The notes beneath the pieces are model-generated. The model searched no databases. It was given only the letters and a program-made list of their open reading frames with translations, and was not told where the DNA came from. A DNA stretch of 59,302 nt. Source: a bacterium (GTDB lineage: Bacteria; Bacillota; Clostridia; Oscillospirales; Acutalibacteraceae). Positions 35,624 to 44,635 of this stretch are shown here, piece after piece. The DNA is taken from assembly GCA_020624805.1 (NCBI GenBank), contig JAHKVW010000034.1, positions 1 to 59,302 of the forward strand. The letters are read 5' to 3'. How positions within the stretch are numbered: the first letter of the stretch is position 1; each line of letters begins with the position of its first letter. The position numbers and the translations under genes are program-made.

Positions 35624-37585
35624 TTATTTGATCCCTTTGAGCTTTTTGATCTGGTCACGCAGATATGCCGCGTGCTCAAATTCGAGCAGCTTTGACGCCG
35701 CCTGCATCTCTTTGGTAAGTTGTTTGATCATATCGATCCGCTGCTCACGCGAGAGTCTGCCGACCAGTTCCATCTCTTCGTCGGTATGGGTGGAGATCTC
35801 TATGATGTCGCCCACTTTCTTGATGATGGTCTGCGGCGTGATGCCGTGCTCCTCATTATATGCCTGCTGGATACCGCGGCGGCGGTTGGTCTCGACGATG
35901 GTTCGCTTCATCGAGTCGGTCACGCTGTCGGCGTACATGATGACCATGCCGTCGGCATTTCGCGCGGCGCGTCCGACCGTCTGGATCAGCGAGCGCTCCG
36001 ATCGCAGGAAGCCCTCTTTATCCGCGTCGAGGATCGCCACCAAGCTGACCTCGGGGATATCCAGACCCTCTCGGAGCAGGTTGATGCCCACCAGTACGTC
36101 GAACTTGCCCAGTCGCAGGTCGCGCACGATCTCCATGCGCTTGACGGTGTCGATGTCGTGGTGCATATAGCGCACCTTGATGTCCATGCTCTCGAGGTAC
36201 TCGGTGAGATCCTCCGCCATCTTCTTGGTGAGGGTCGTCACCAGAACACGCTGGCTCTTTTCGGTGCGGATGTTGATCTCGGAGATCAGGTCGTCGAGCT
36301 GACCCTCGGTCGGTCTGACGGAGATCTCGGGATCGAGCAGGCCGGTGGGACGGATGATCTGTTCCGCTACCACAGCGCTTTTCTCCAGCTCCAGATCGCC
36401 GGGCGTCGCGCTGACGAATACCGCCTGATTCAGCCGCTCATAGAACTCATCGAAGTTCAGCGGACGGTTATCATAGGCGGACGGCAGTCGGAAGCCGTAG
36501 TCGATCAGGCTCTTTTTGCGGGCGTGATCGCCGCCGTACATGCCGCGCACCTGCGGCAGTGTGACATGGCTTTCGTCCACAAACAGCAAAAAGTCCTTCG
36601 GAAAGTAGTCCAGCAGGGTGAACGGCGCGGAACCCGGTTCTCTGCCCGATAAGACGCGCGAGTAGTTCTCTACGCCGGGGCACATGCCGATCTCCTGCAG
36701 CATTTCAATATCGTAATGGGTACGCTGTTCGATGCGCTGGGCTTCGAGCAGCTTGCCGTTTTCACGGAAGTATTTCAGCCGCTCCTGCAATTCGCGCTCC
36801 AACTCAGCGATCGCGCGCGCCATCTTCTCACCGTCGACGATGTAATGCGACGCGGGATAGATAGCGGCATGGCGCAAAGTCGCGATCAGCTCGCCTGTCA
36901 GCGGATTAATCTCCGTGATGCGGTCGATCTCATCGCCGAAGAATTCGACGCGGATCACGCGGTCGGAGGATGACGCCGGGAAGATCTCGACGATGTCGCC
37001 CCTGACGCGGAATTTATCGCGCACAAAATTGATGTCGTTGCGCTCGTATTGCAATTCGATCAGCTTGCGGATCAGGTCGTCGCGGCTTTTCTCCATTCCG
37101 GGACGCAGCGAGATGACCATGTTGCGGTAGTCGATCGGGTCGCCCAGCGAATAGATACAGGATACCGAAGCGACGATGATGACGTCACGGCGCTCGGACA
37201 GTGCCAGTGTGGCGCTGTGGCGCAGCTTGTCGATCTCGTCGTTGATCGAGGAATCCTTTTCGATATAGGTATCGCTCTGAGGGATGTACGCCTCAGGCTG
37301 GTAGTAATCATAGTAGGATACAAAATACTCGACCGCGTTTTCGGGGAAGAACTCCTTGAATTCGGAGCACAGCTGTGCGGCAAGTGTTTTGTTATGCGCG
37401 AGTACCAAGGTCGGTTTGTTCACCTGCGCGATGATGTTCGCCATGGTGAAGGTCTTACCGGAACCGGTAACGCCCAAAAGCGTCTGTTCCTTATGACCCG
37501 CCTTGATACTGTCCACCAGGGTTTGGATGGCGGCAGGCTGGTCGCCCGTAGGCTGATATTCAGATACGAGTTTGAATTGTTCCAT
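35624..37585 (-). CDS. uvrB: Excinuclease ABC subunit B
   Basis: Damage-verifying helicase-like subunit of nucleotide excision repair. 653 aa. Walker [11 protein letters not shown] begins at residue 38, and the beta-hairpin region [20 protein letters not shown] is present. The helicase motif QTVGRAARN and the C-terminal UVR motif ([21 protein letters not shown]) are intact. uvrA and uvrC are not in this window. Confidence 0.98.
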   Translation of the reverse strand: MEQFKLVSEYQPTGDQPAAIQTLVDSIKAGHKEQTLLGVTGSGKTFTMANIIAQVNKPTLVLAHNKTLAAQLCSEFKEFFPENAVEYFVSYYDYYQPEAYIPQSDTYIEKDSSINDEIDKLRHSATLALSERRDVIIVASVSCIYSLGDPIDYRNMVISLRPGMEKSRDDLIRKLIELQYERNDINFVRDKFRVRGDIVEIFPASSSDRVIRVEFFGDEIDRITEINPLTGELIATLRHAAIYPASHYIVDGEKMARAIAELERELQERLKYFRENGKLLEAQRIEQRTHYDIEMLQEIGMCPGVENYSRVLSGREPGSAPFTLLDYFPKDFLLFVDESHVTLPQVRGMYGGDHARKKSLIDYGFRLPSAYDNRPLNFDEFYERLNQAVFVSATPGDLELEKSAVVAEQIIRPTGLLDPEISVRPTEGQLDDLISEINIRTEKSQRVLVTTLTKKMAEDLTEYLESMDIKVRYMHHDIDTVKRMEIVRDLRLGKFDVLVGINLLREGLDIPEVSLVAILDADKEGFLRSERSLIQTVGRAARNADGMVIMYADSVTDSMKRTIVETNRRRGIQQAYNEEHGITPQTIIKKVGDIIEISTHTDEEMELVGRLSREQRIDMIKQLTKEMQAASKLLEFEHAAYLRDQIKKLKGIK

Positions 37586-37686
37586 GCGTCATCCTCCTTC
37601 TTTAACGATTCTCCCTTCGGTCGGTCAATCTATACAATTCATCCGTCAGCTTACGCTGACACCTTCTGAGGAGTTCGTGATAACAC

Positions 37687-38364
37687 TTATATAATGCCCG
37701 ATTCCGCCATCGATACGCAATCGTGGTCGGCGACGATGAAGTGATCGAGCAGGGTGATGTTGACGAGCTTCAGAGCATCCTTGAGAGAAATTGTCGTCAG
37801 CACATCTTCCTTTGACGGCAACGCCAGACCGCTGGGATGGTTATGCGCCAATACCGCGGCTGTCGCGCCGTAGTTGATCGCCAAGGTAACGATCTGTCGG
37901 ATCGAAACGCCGGCGGAGCTGAAATCGCCGTGAGCGATCATGCCGCTGTAGACCTCTTTCCCCTTGGTGTCCATCAAAAGCAAAAACACGTGCTCGGTTT
38001 CTTCATAGCCGATAAACTTGTTCAGGATCAAGCCGGGGATATTGCCGAAGTTCAGCGTCTTGTCGGAGTTCTCGTACTTGTCGACCATATACAGCCGCGT
38101 CACACCGGGAAAGAGCTTGAGATACATCGCCTGATGCTCGGTGAGTCCGGCGTCCTTCAAGCTGTCCAGCGAAGCGTCCAGTACCGCCGAAAGTGAACCG
38201 TAACGCGCGATCAGGTTCTTTGCGATATCGTTGGTGTTGCGCTGAGGGATCGCGTAATAGAGAAGGATCTCCAGCACCTCATGCGGCTCGAAAGCGTCGA
38301 TCCCGTTCGCTATCAATTTCTTTTTCATTCGGGCACGATGACCGCTGTGATCGGCTTTCTGCAT
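37687..38364 (-). CDS. radC: RadC/MPN-domain protein
   Basis: 225 aa from the ATG at 38364, which follows GAGGAG by 9 bases; an earlier in-frame start lacks a site. The N-terminal helix-hairpin-helix part is followed by a JAB/MPN metalloprotease-like domain with AHNHPSGLALPSKED (His174, His176, Asp187). Despite the name, a repair role is doubtful for the family. Stop at 37687, after a remnant of a family A repeat at about 37640-37675. Confidence 0.93.
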   Translation of the reverse strand: MQKADHSGHRARMKKKLIANGIDAFEPHEVLEILLYYAIPQRNTNDIAKNLIARYGSLSAVLDASLDSLKDAGLTEHQAMYLKLFPGVTRLYMVDKYENSDKTLNFGNIPGLILNKFIGYEETEHVFLLLMDTKGKEVYSGMIAHGDFSSAGVSIRQIVTLAINYGATAAVLAHNHPSGLALPSKEDVLTTISLKDALKLVNITLLDHFIVADHDCVSMAESGII

Positions 38365-38559
38365 AACACTTGCTCCTCTTGGATAGTTACATCTTTCATG
38401 CAATACCACAAAACCCTATATGTAGCCATTATATAGTGATTTTACCACAAATTGTGGTGGAATGCAATAATTCCGGAAGAATTTTTATATAGAGCGGTTC
38501 TTTTTTCCTCAGCTCTGCGTTATCGCGACACCGTACAACTTGCGGTGATCGATCGAAAA

Positions 38560-38591
38560 CAAATCCCTATGGCGTATACCATAGGGATTTG
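38560..38591 (-). terminator. Terminator after the distal signal peptidase gene
   Basis: Minus-strand stem ACAAATCCCTATGG/CCATAGGGATTTGT then TTTTC, directly after the stop. It marks the downstream end of the surface locus. Confidence 0.85.
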
Positions 38592-38592
38592 T

Positions 38593-39252
38593 CTATTCTT
38601 GATTATCTTCTTTTTGAGCGGTTGATTCTGCTTTTATGTCCTCTTTGTCGTTTTCGGAGACGGTCTTTTCTTCGGATATATCCTTTTCGATCTTGTTCAG
38701 TTTTTCTTCAACAGAAGCGAAAAGCGCTTCATCCGCATCATCGATCTTTTTGTTAGACATCATCAAGGCGACAAGCTCATAACCGAACAGTAACAAGATA
38801 CCGCCTATCATGACTACAACGCCTACCGGTGTGCTCAAAAAGCCGTATATCTTTCCGAGGACGACAAGCTTATGGATATATTTGCCTCGCACCTGGTCAT
38901 ATGTAATCAAGCGGTCAAGAGATGATTTCGGTGCATCGCCCTTGGTCTGATAATAATATTGATTATCCTTGATCTCGGGTTCTTCAACGACACGGTGGGT
39001 CACCTCTTTGCCGTACGTCTGAGCCTCTTCTGATTTATATGTGATGATATCATTGATTTTGATATCGTCAGCGGGAGATTTCCTGACCAGAATCAGATCC
39101 CCGACAGAAAGAGTAGGTTCCATTGATTCGGATGATACACGAAAAATATAGTATCCGAATACAGAAGGCGTGCCTCCTGTGATTCGTGTCGCGAACAGAC
39201 ACAGCACCACAGCAACGACCGCGATCAGCATGATAACAGAAAGGACGTTCAT
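38593..39252 (-). CDS. ER-type signal peptidase I (SipW-like), copy 1
   Basis: 219-aa membrane protease. An N-terminal membrane segment is followed by the catalytic Ser43 in SSESMEP, His86 in VTHRVV (replacing the bacterial Lys) and Asp106 in TKGDAP; this Ser/His/Asp set defines the SipW/Sec11 group. A second membrane segment (about 142-165) leads to a 45-residue acidic cytosolic tail. The ATG at 39252 has no good ribosome site, and the protein would begin straight with the membrane segment. An ATT at 39267, just after GGGGGTGG, would add MFKKI and is a plausible true start. SipW matures TasA in Bacillus, which fits the neighbours. Confidence 0.9.
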   Translation of the reverse strand: MNVLSVIMLIAVVAVVLCLFATRITGGTPSVFGYYIFRVSSESMEPTLSVGDLILVRKSPADDIKINDIITYKSEEAQTYGKEVTHRVVEEPEIKDNQYYYQTKGDAPKSSLDRLITYDQVRGKYIHKLVVLGKIYGFLSTPVGVVVMIGGILLLFGYELVALMMSNKKIDDADEALFASVEEKLNKIEKDISEEKTVSENDKEDIKAESTAQKEDNQE

Positions 39253-39307
39253 TATTTTTTTGAAAATACTACCACCCCCTGCTTTCTAACGATAGTGTTC
39301 TTCAAGA

Positions 39308-40336
39308 TCAGCGTTTCTTATTTTTCGGCTTCTTTTTTTTCGATTTATTCTTATTTGACTTCTTACTGTTTGGATGATCGGATCGGGGCGCTTTAGGCTT
39401 GTTGTCACCGGAACCTCCCTTGCCCTTTTTTGGATGATCATCAGCATTGTTCGGCTGTTCTGATTCAGCACCGGAAGAATCGTCTTTCTTTGATTCGGTA
39501 GGATCCTTCTTCTGTTCAGGCTCCTTTGACGCTTCAATGGGATCCTCACGCTCGACGGTCTCACGCTCAGGTTCAGGAGCAGCCTCCTCTTTTGGGGCTG
39601 TCTTCTCCGCGTTATCGTCCTTTTCTGTGATAGCGGCTGAAAGCCTTTCCTGCTTTTTCTTTTCCGCCGCTTCACGTTGTTCGCGCTGCATACGCTCTAT
39701 GATGTCAGAGATCGACTCGGGTTCTTCCTCACGACGAGCGGCAGAAATGATCTTTATGATATTGACGATCTCATCAAAGAATATCAACAGCAACAGCCCG
39801 ATAAAGACCAACAATCCCCAATTTGAGAAGAAAAAGTTATAGATATGACTGAGGATATTGATCTTACAGAGATATTTTGACTGTACAACACTAAAATCGA
39901 TCTCACCGTCATCAGAATCATTCGCGTCGCCTTTGGTGACCAAAACGATCCTGCCTTTTCCATTATCATACGGCGCGACTATCACACGGTGTGTCACATT
40001 CTTATTATCAAAGCTCGGTCCGCCTTGGAAGGTAACAATATCACCGAGCTTGACCTCGGACGCATCGGAAACCTCTTTGTTGAGGATAACGTCGTTGGTC
40101 TCGATCTCCGGTTCCATACTGCCCGACATGATACGATGGAGCGAATAGCCGAATAAAGTCGGTGAGTCACCGTTGATCTTCGTAAGCGTAAAAACGATGA
40201 TTGCCAAAGTGAGTACCGCGATCAGCGTCCAACATACGATATTCTTGATGATACGGACGACTCGCCATGTCTTCTTCAGCTTTGCGACTTTCTGTTCGCC
40301 GAGTTTATCTTTTACTTTTTGTTTGAGTTTAATCAT
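39308..40336 (-). CDS. ER-type signal peptidase I (SipW-like), copy 2, with basic tail
   Basis: 342 aa from the ATG at 40336, preceded by CGGAG at 7 bases. Membrane segment at about 33-53. Catalytic Ser73 in SGSMEP, His116 in VTHRVI and Asp137 in TKGDAND. Second membrane segment at about 170-195. The remaining 140 residues form a low-complexity tail: first acidic and Pro/Glu-rich, then strongly basic at the end (SKKSNKNKSKKKKPKNKKR). SipW of Bacillus is only about 190 aa, so this tail is unusual. Upstream is a bidirectional terminator, then the Big2-type subunit gene. Confidence 0.9.
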   Translation of the reverse strand: MIKLKQKVKDKLGEQKVAKLKKTWRVVRIIKNIVCWTLIAVLTLAIIVFTLTKINGDSPTLFGYSLHRIMSGSMEPEIETNDVILNKEVSDASEVKLGDIVTFQGGPSFDNKNVTHRVIVAPYDNGKGRIVLVTKGDANDSDDGEIDFSVVQSKYLCKINILSHIYNFFFSNWGLLVFIGLLLLIFFDEIVNIIKIISAARREEEPESISDIIERMQREQREAAEKKKQERLSAAITEKDDNAEKTAPKEEAAPEPERETVEREDPIEASKEPEQKKDPTESKKDDSSGAESEQPNNADDHPKKGKGGSGDNKPKAPRSDHPNSKKSNKNKSKKKKPKNKKR

Positions 40337-40421
40337 AAGTATACTCCGAAGTTTTTGTCCCACGCAAATTCGTTAACAAATAACGCTTTGGGCTCAATGT
40401 TTACGCCTATTTCAGTATAAT

Positions 40422-40451
40422 AAAAAAGGGCTGTAAAAACAACCCTTTTTT
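40422..40451. terminator. Bidirectional-type terminator between subunit genes and peptidases 1-2
   Basis: AAAAAAGGGCTGT-AAAA-ACAACCCTTTTTT. It follows the stop of the 41.8-kb subunit gene and probably limits read-through into the two peptidase genes. Confidence 0.8.
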
Positions 40452-40476
40452 GAGATCAATTCAATTAAACACAGGA

Positions 40477-41805
40477 TCACATGCCGATATAAAGGCTGTC
40501 GATCGTATAACGGAGCGCATATTCCTCGGAGTTATTGATCACGTACCAGTAAACGTTTACCGACTCGCCTGCGGGGATCTTGAGGTTTCTGACGATGGGA
40601 ACGTCATTGAAAACGTAGTTCGCCGCAGCGGTAACCTTGACGGTCGTTTCCACCTGCTGTGAATCCGAATAGGAGGAGCCGACAGCTTTGGTATACAGCT
40701 TCGCTTCACCCGCGCCGACGGGAGTGATCACACCGGTCGTCTTATCGACGGTGAAAACGTTTGTATCGCCGGAATAATACTCTAAGGAGCCGATATAGTT
40801 CGCTGTGTATCCGCTTCTGAGCGGGATATTGGTCGTGTTGGACAGAGCGGCGTCAAATGTGCTTCCTGTCGTAACAAAGATCGTGTTATAGCAATTGTTG
40901 ATGCAAGCGCCGCCGACCGAGTAAGGTGCACCATGAGAAGAATCCGTATCAACCTTCGTATTACCGCTGTTGTTGGTTTCGTTCAGCAGCCTGTATACCT
41001 TACTCTGTAACTGGGTTTGACCGTCGCCGTGAAGATCGAACAGGGTCTGGGTGCGTTGTGCCCAGTTCTCATGACCGTTAGTGCCGTTCGTTCCCCAGTT
41101 CTCGCAAGCAAAGAACGCGTGGGTCGCGGTCTTGGGGATATCGACATAGTAATTATAGTAGTTATCCTTTTCACCGCAATAGGTCATGTGATAATAGGTG
41201 CCGTTGGAGCCGGTGGAATTGAGGCTTTCTACACCGGTGTTCGGGTCTTCATTCCAACAGATATAGAACTCTGTGCCACTCCAGCTTGAAGGACAGTTGT
41301 TCTTCGGTTTTTGGAAATAAACACGCATCGCGTCGTGAGTCGAATAAGACTTTTGCGTCGCCAAAGAGGAATAGTCGCGATAGCTGCGCGTAGGACCGTT
41401 TACGCCGAGGGCAAGGGTGCCGTTAGCGCCGCCGGACGCGCCGGTCGGGATGGACAGAGTGTTCGCGTAGAGCGAGACATTCTGTTCAACTGCGCCAGTT
41501 GCGGTGTTGCTTATCGTGGTACAGAAGTACTTTCTGTTATGGGTCGTGATATCGGAGCCGCTCAGACCGGCCGAATCCGTTACGGATTCGGTATAAGAAC
41601 CGGTTCTTCCGTTGATAGAGGACTTGGTGGAGATGGTCACGCTCTCGCCGTTATAGGCTGTATACTGATTATCTGAGTTGAGCACCATCTGATCGCCGGA
41701 ATTACTGCGAGGACGTGAGAACCATGAAAACGTCGGACCGTTCACACAAATCACAATAAATACGATCGCCAGTACGAGCGCCAGTATGATCTTTGACTTT
41801 TTCAT
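40477..41805 (-). CDS. TasA-like secreted surface subunit with Big2-like domain
   Basis: 442 aa. Basic N-terminus, hydrophobic core (about 5-22), then PTFSWFSRP, matching the SipW-type cleavage region. The middle has aromatic, carbohydrate-binding-like segments (MRVYFQKPKNNCPSSW, FFACENWGTNGTNGHENW). Near the C-terminus a Big2-like stretch appears (NVFTVDKTTGVITPVGAGEAKLY). It ends with a Ser/Tyr-rich strand pair (NVYWYVINNSEEYALRY). Strong ribosome site (AGGAGGTG). Last of four subunit genes with short gaps. Function inferred: surface or fibre component that binds glycan. Confidence 0.8.
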   Translation of the reverse strand: MKKSKIILALVLAIVFIVICVNGPTFSWFSRPRSNSGDQMVLNSDNQYTAYNGESVTISTKSSINGRTGSYTESVTDSAGLSGSDITTHNRKYFCTTISNTATGAVEQNVSLYANTLSIPTGASGGANGTLALGVNGPTRSYRDYSSLATQKSYSTHDAMRVYFQKPKNNCPSSWSGTEFYICWNEDPNTGVESLNSTGSNGTYYHMTYCGEKDNYYNYYVDIPKTATHAFFACENWGTNGTNGHENWAQRTQTLFDLHGDGQTQLQSKVYRLLNETNNSGNTKVDTDSSHGAPYSVGGACINNCYNTIFVTTGSTFDAALSNTTNIPLRSGYTANYIGSLEYYSGDTNVFTVDKTTGVITPVGAGEAKLYTKAVGSSYSDSQQVETTVKVTAAANYVFNDVPIVRNLKIPAGESVNVYWYVINNSEEYALRYTIDSLYIGM

Positions 41806-41828
41806 GGTTTCACCTCCTTAATTATTGT

Positions 41829-44585
41829 TTAATACAATGACCATGTTGCGGTCGAACCGTCCCAAGCTCCAGAGGGAACAGTGAAGCAGTTCTTATCAGA
41901 CGGAATCGTCAAATCACCGGTCTGATTCAACTTATTGTTCCAGTTATTCGTCGATGTACTGCCATTCATTCTTACGAATATGATATTCGGATAAGAAGCG
42001 GGAACAGTAACCTTGTAATAACCGCTGCCGGCGGACGTCATGCTGTACCAATTGTTGCCGTCACCGTAGACATAGGCTGCGAATCTTGCACTGTCTTGTG
42101 TCCAGTTGGAATTCGGTTTGAGATATAGCTCTCTATCAGTGATACTCCAAGATAGTATCTTAGTACCAGGATCCCAAGTAAAGGATACTGTAGTACCCTT
42201 GCAAGCAGGGACTCTCCACTTATAATACGGAGCGGGATTACTGGAATCATTACCGGCTATGTAACTGTTATATACCGTACCGGCGGTACCGCTTCCGGCA
42301 TTTACAGAAGCAGGATGATAAGCCTTGCTTCCATCATAAATCGTTACAAACTGCTCCGAATTACCGGTGAATTTATAGCTCAATGTATACTCACCGGTAG
42401 TACTGTTAAATGTAAACTTACGATCAGTGGAAGTCGTAGAGACATCAGTACCATTCAAATAACCTGTCAGGTAAATATTTAAGGTCTCAAACTTAGCATA
42501 ATAGGTTACATCGTCATCACCCATCGTAAAGGTATACGAAGAGCTTGTACTTACCGCAGTACCTGTACCGGCATCATTATCATACCAGCCGTCGAATTTG
42601 TAACCCGCAGCAGGATTTGCTGTGATCGTTACCGAGGTATTGTACTTCACGTCTGTCTTGGTCACAGAAGTTGCAGCTGTCTCATTTCCGTACTGAACCG
42701 TACTGCCGGTAGAACCAATTGTATTCAATTCAACAGTATGTGTATTTGTCGTGAAGCGTGCGTAGTAGGTCGTATTTTCGTTGAGGGTCACAGAGTTTAC
42801 CGAATTACCGCCGGTCTGTGTCGTATAAATACCGGTGAGTGAATAGCCGGGGCTTGCATTTGCTGAGAAGGTAACCGTTGTACCCTTATCATAGGTCTGG
42901 CTGTAGGATGTGACGTCGTCGTTCGCGGATGTGTTAGTGCCGATCGTGATCGAACCGACATTTGTTGCAGTCGTAGTATTGGTTTCAACACCGTCGAGAT
43001 ACTTGACGATCGTCAGCTTGCGAACTTCCTTGAACTTCGCGTAATAGAAGACTTCTTTCGGTGCTTCGTTCGTCGCGTTGAAATCATATGTGGCATCTGT
43101 CGACAACGCGGGACCTGTTCCGGCTGCGTTGTTATACCATCCAACAAAGGCATAATCTTCATTAGCAGCTTCTGCGATCAATCTAACTTTCTTGCCGGGT
43201 AAAGCATGGATGGTATCGTGATGCTTCGCTGAGGCATTGGAGCTGTTGTTTGCTTCTACCTGCTGAGTGGACGATGCAGTCGTATCGTAATAAGACGTAG
43301 ATGTGATGGTGCCATATGAGGACTGTCCGGTGACGGTTGCCGTCTTGATGGTGACGATATCGGGCAAAGCCCATGTACCTTTACTCTTTTTAGCGCCGCC
43401 GAGATCATTATCAGCTGCACCACCACGTTGCTCCGTGATCACATACGTTGGATCAACCGGGCTTACCGGAATCTCCGTATCCTCAGACTTAAACAGAAGA
43501 GTAGAACTATTCCAGTGAGATGGCATGTTTTCTGTAGTCAGATTTCCGTTACCGGACTTAAAGAACAGCGCATGATCATACTTGCCGTTATAATCAAAGG
43601 AGTAATGCTCGTTATCATCCAAACTGAGCTTATACAGTCTGCGGGGGATACTATTATTATCCATCCAACACCACGCATAATAGTACGCGGTACCACCGGT
43701 ATCCCATCTGTTTGTCGGGATCAGGGTGACATGGCGCGGGGTCAGGTCGGATATGATACCGAAATTACTGATCAAGATATCCTCCGGCAATGTGTTGTCA
43801 AGAGAAGAACCTTGCAGCCACAGGTTGACAGTCACGATCTTCGTTTCGTCCGCCGCTACGCTGAACAGCTTTGCGGTACTGCCTGAGCCTTTGATGTGGT
43901 CACCAAAAGCCTCATAGGAAGTAGCGACCGCCGTACCGGATGTATTACCTACGACCGTCGTGTCGGCGGTACTGTCCGAATTCGCGTATATCTTTGTATA
44001 CTTTGGTTTACCGTTTGAGTCATACAGGTCACCGCTGCTCGTACCCTCTGTATAGGCGGTCACAGATACCCTGATGTTATCGCCTTGATTGGAGAAGGTA
44101 GGAACCTGAGTGAAGAAGAAATCCGCGTTGACGTCCGCACGCAGCTTGAAGCTGATACTCATGTAGGCGGTATTCTTGTCGCTGGAATCTCCTTTTCTGA
44201 ATGATCTGCTGTCGGTCTGATATGCCGCGGCGTTTGCCGTCACCTTGGGGAAGAACATCCTCTCACCGTCGGCGCTGGAGGCGGGCGCTAAGTGCATATC
44301 GCCTGATTTTTTGAAGTAATTGGCGAGGTCGATCGTACCTTTGCCCTCACCGATCATCGCTTCGGTAAACACATAACTGTCGACCACCAAGGGATCATCC
44401 TGGTTCTGTGAGTTACGGGTCGCGATCTTGATCGAAGAAACAGTCTCGACCCACGCGTACGACGCAACCATCGCGATCGCGATCACTTCAACGAGGATGA
44501 CAATTGAAATCACAAGATTCTTGATGCCATTCTTGCCGGTCAGGTTCTTCGCAACCTTTTTGAGCTTGTTATTCAATTGTATCAC
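41829..44585 (-). CDS. Large TasA-like surface protein with InlB-type repeats
   Basis: 918 aa. Hydrophobic segment (about 22-42), then SYAWVE. A TasA-like domain to about residue 280 ends with the family strand VTVNLWLQGSS. A module with WMDNNSIPRRLY and YDHALFF (about 283-365) may bind carbohydrate. Three InlB B-type (Listeria-Bacteroides) repeats follow at about 462-520, 565-612 and 645-700, each with FxGWYxNxxG-like and YYAKF ends. The C-terminal 100 residues (ELYLKPNSNW to GAWDG) match a module common at the end of clostridial glycan-associated surface proteins. Probably a decorating adhesin. 23 bp from the next gene, so co-transcribed. Confidence 0.8.
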   Translation of the reverse strand: MIQLNNKLKKVAKNLTGKNGIKNLVISIVILVEVIAIAMVASYAWVETVSSIKIATRNSQNQDDPLVVDSYVFTEAMIGEGKGTIDLANYFKKSGDMHLAPASSADGERMFFPKVTANAAAYQTDSRSFRKGDSSDKNTAYMSISFKLRADVNADFFFTQVPTFSNQGDNIRVSVTAYTEGTSSGDLYDSNGKPKYTKIYANSDSTADTTVVGNTSGTAVATSYEAFGDHIKGSGSTAKLFSVAADETKIVTVNLWLQGSSLDNTLPEDILISNFGIISDLTPRHVTLIPTNRWDTGGTAYYYAWCWMDNNSIPRRLYKLSLDDNEHYSFDYNGKYDHALFFKSGNGNLTTENMPSHWNSSTLLFKSEDTEIPVSPVDPTYVITEQRGGAADNDLGGAKKSKGTWALPDIVTIKTATVTGQSSYGTITSTSYYDTTASSTQQVEANNSSNASAKHHDTIHALPGKKVRLIAEAANEDYAFVGWYNNAAGTGPALSTDATYDFNATNEAPKEVFYYAKFKEVRKLTIVKYLDGVETNTTTATNVGSITIGTNTSANDDVTSYSQTYDKGTTVTFSANASPGYSLTGIYTTQTGGNSVNSVTLNENTTYYARFTTNTHTVELNTIGSTGSTVQYGNETAATSVTKTDVKYNTSVTITANPAAGYKFDGWYDNDAGTGTAVSTSSSYTFTMGDDDVTYYAKFETLNIYLTGYLNGTDVSTTSTDRKFTFNSTTGEYTLSYKFTGNSEQFVTIYDGSKAYHPASVNAGSGTAGTVYNSYIAGNDSSNPAPYYKWRVPACKGTTVSFTWDPGTKILSWSITDRELYLKPNSNWTQDSARFAAYVYGDGNNWYSMTSAGSGYYKVTVPASYPNIIFVRMNGSTSTNNWNNKLNQTGDLTIPSDKNCFTVPSGAWDGSTATWSLY

Positions 44586-44635
44586 CCCCTAGGTATGAAA
44601 TAGTTTAGATTATTGCGTTGTTTCCATGTATTCAA

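Noticed and set aside
39286..39675. Separate basic protein of 129 aa
   Set aside because: Out-of-frame reading of the low-complexity tail of signal peptidase copy 2.
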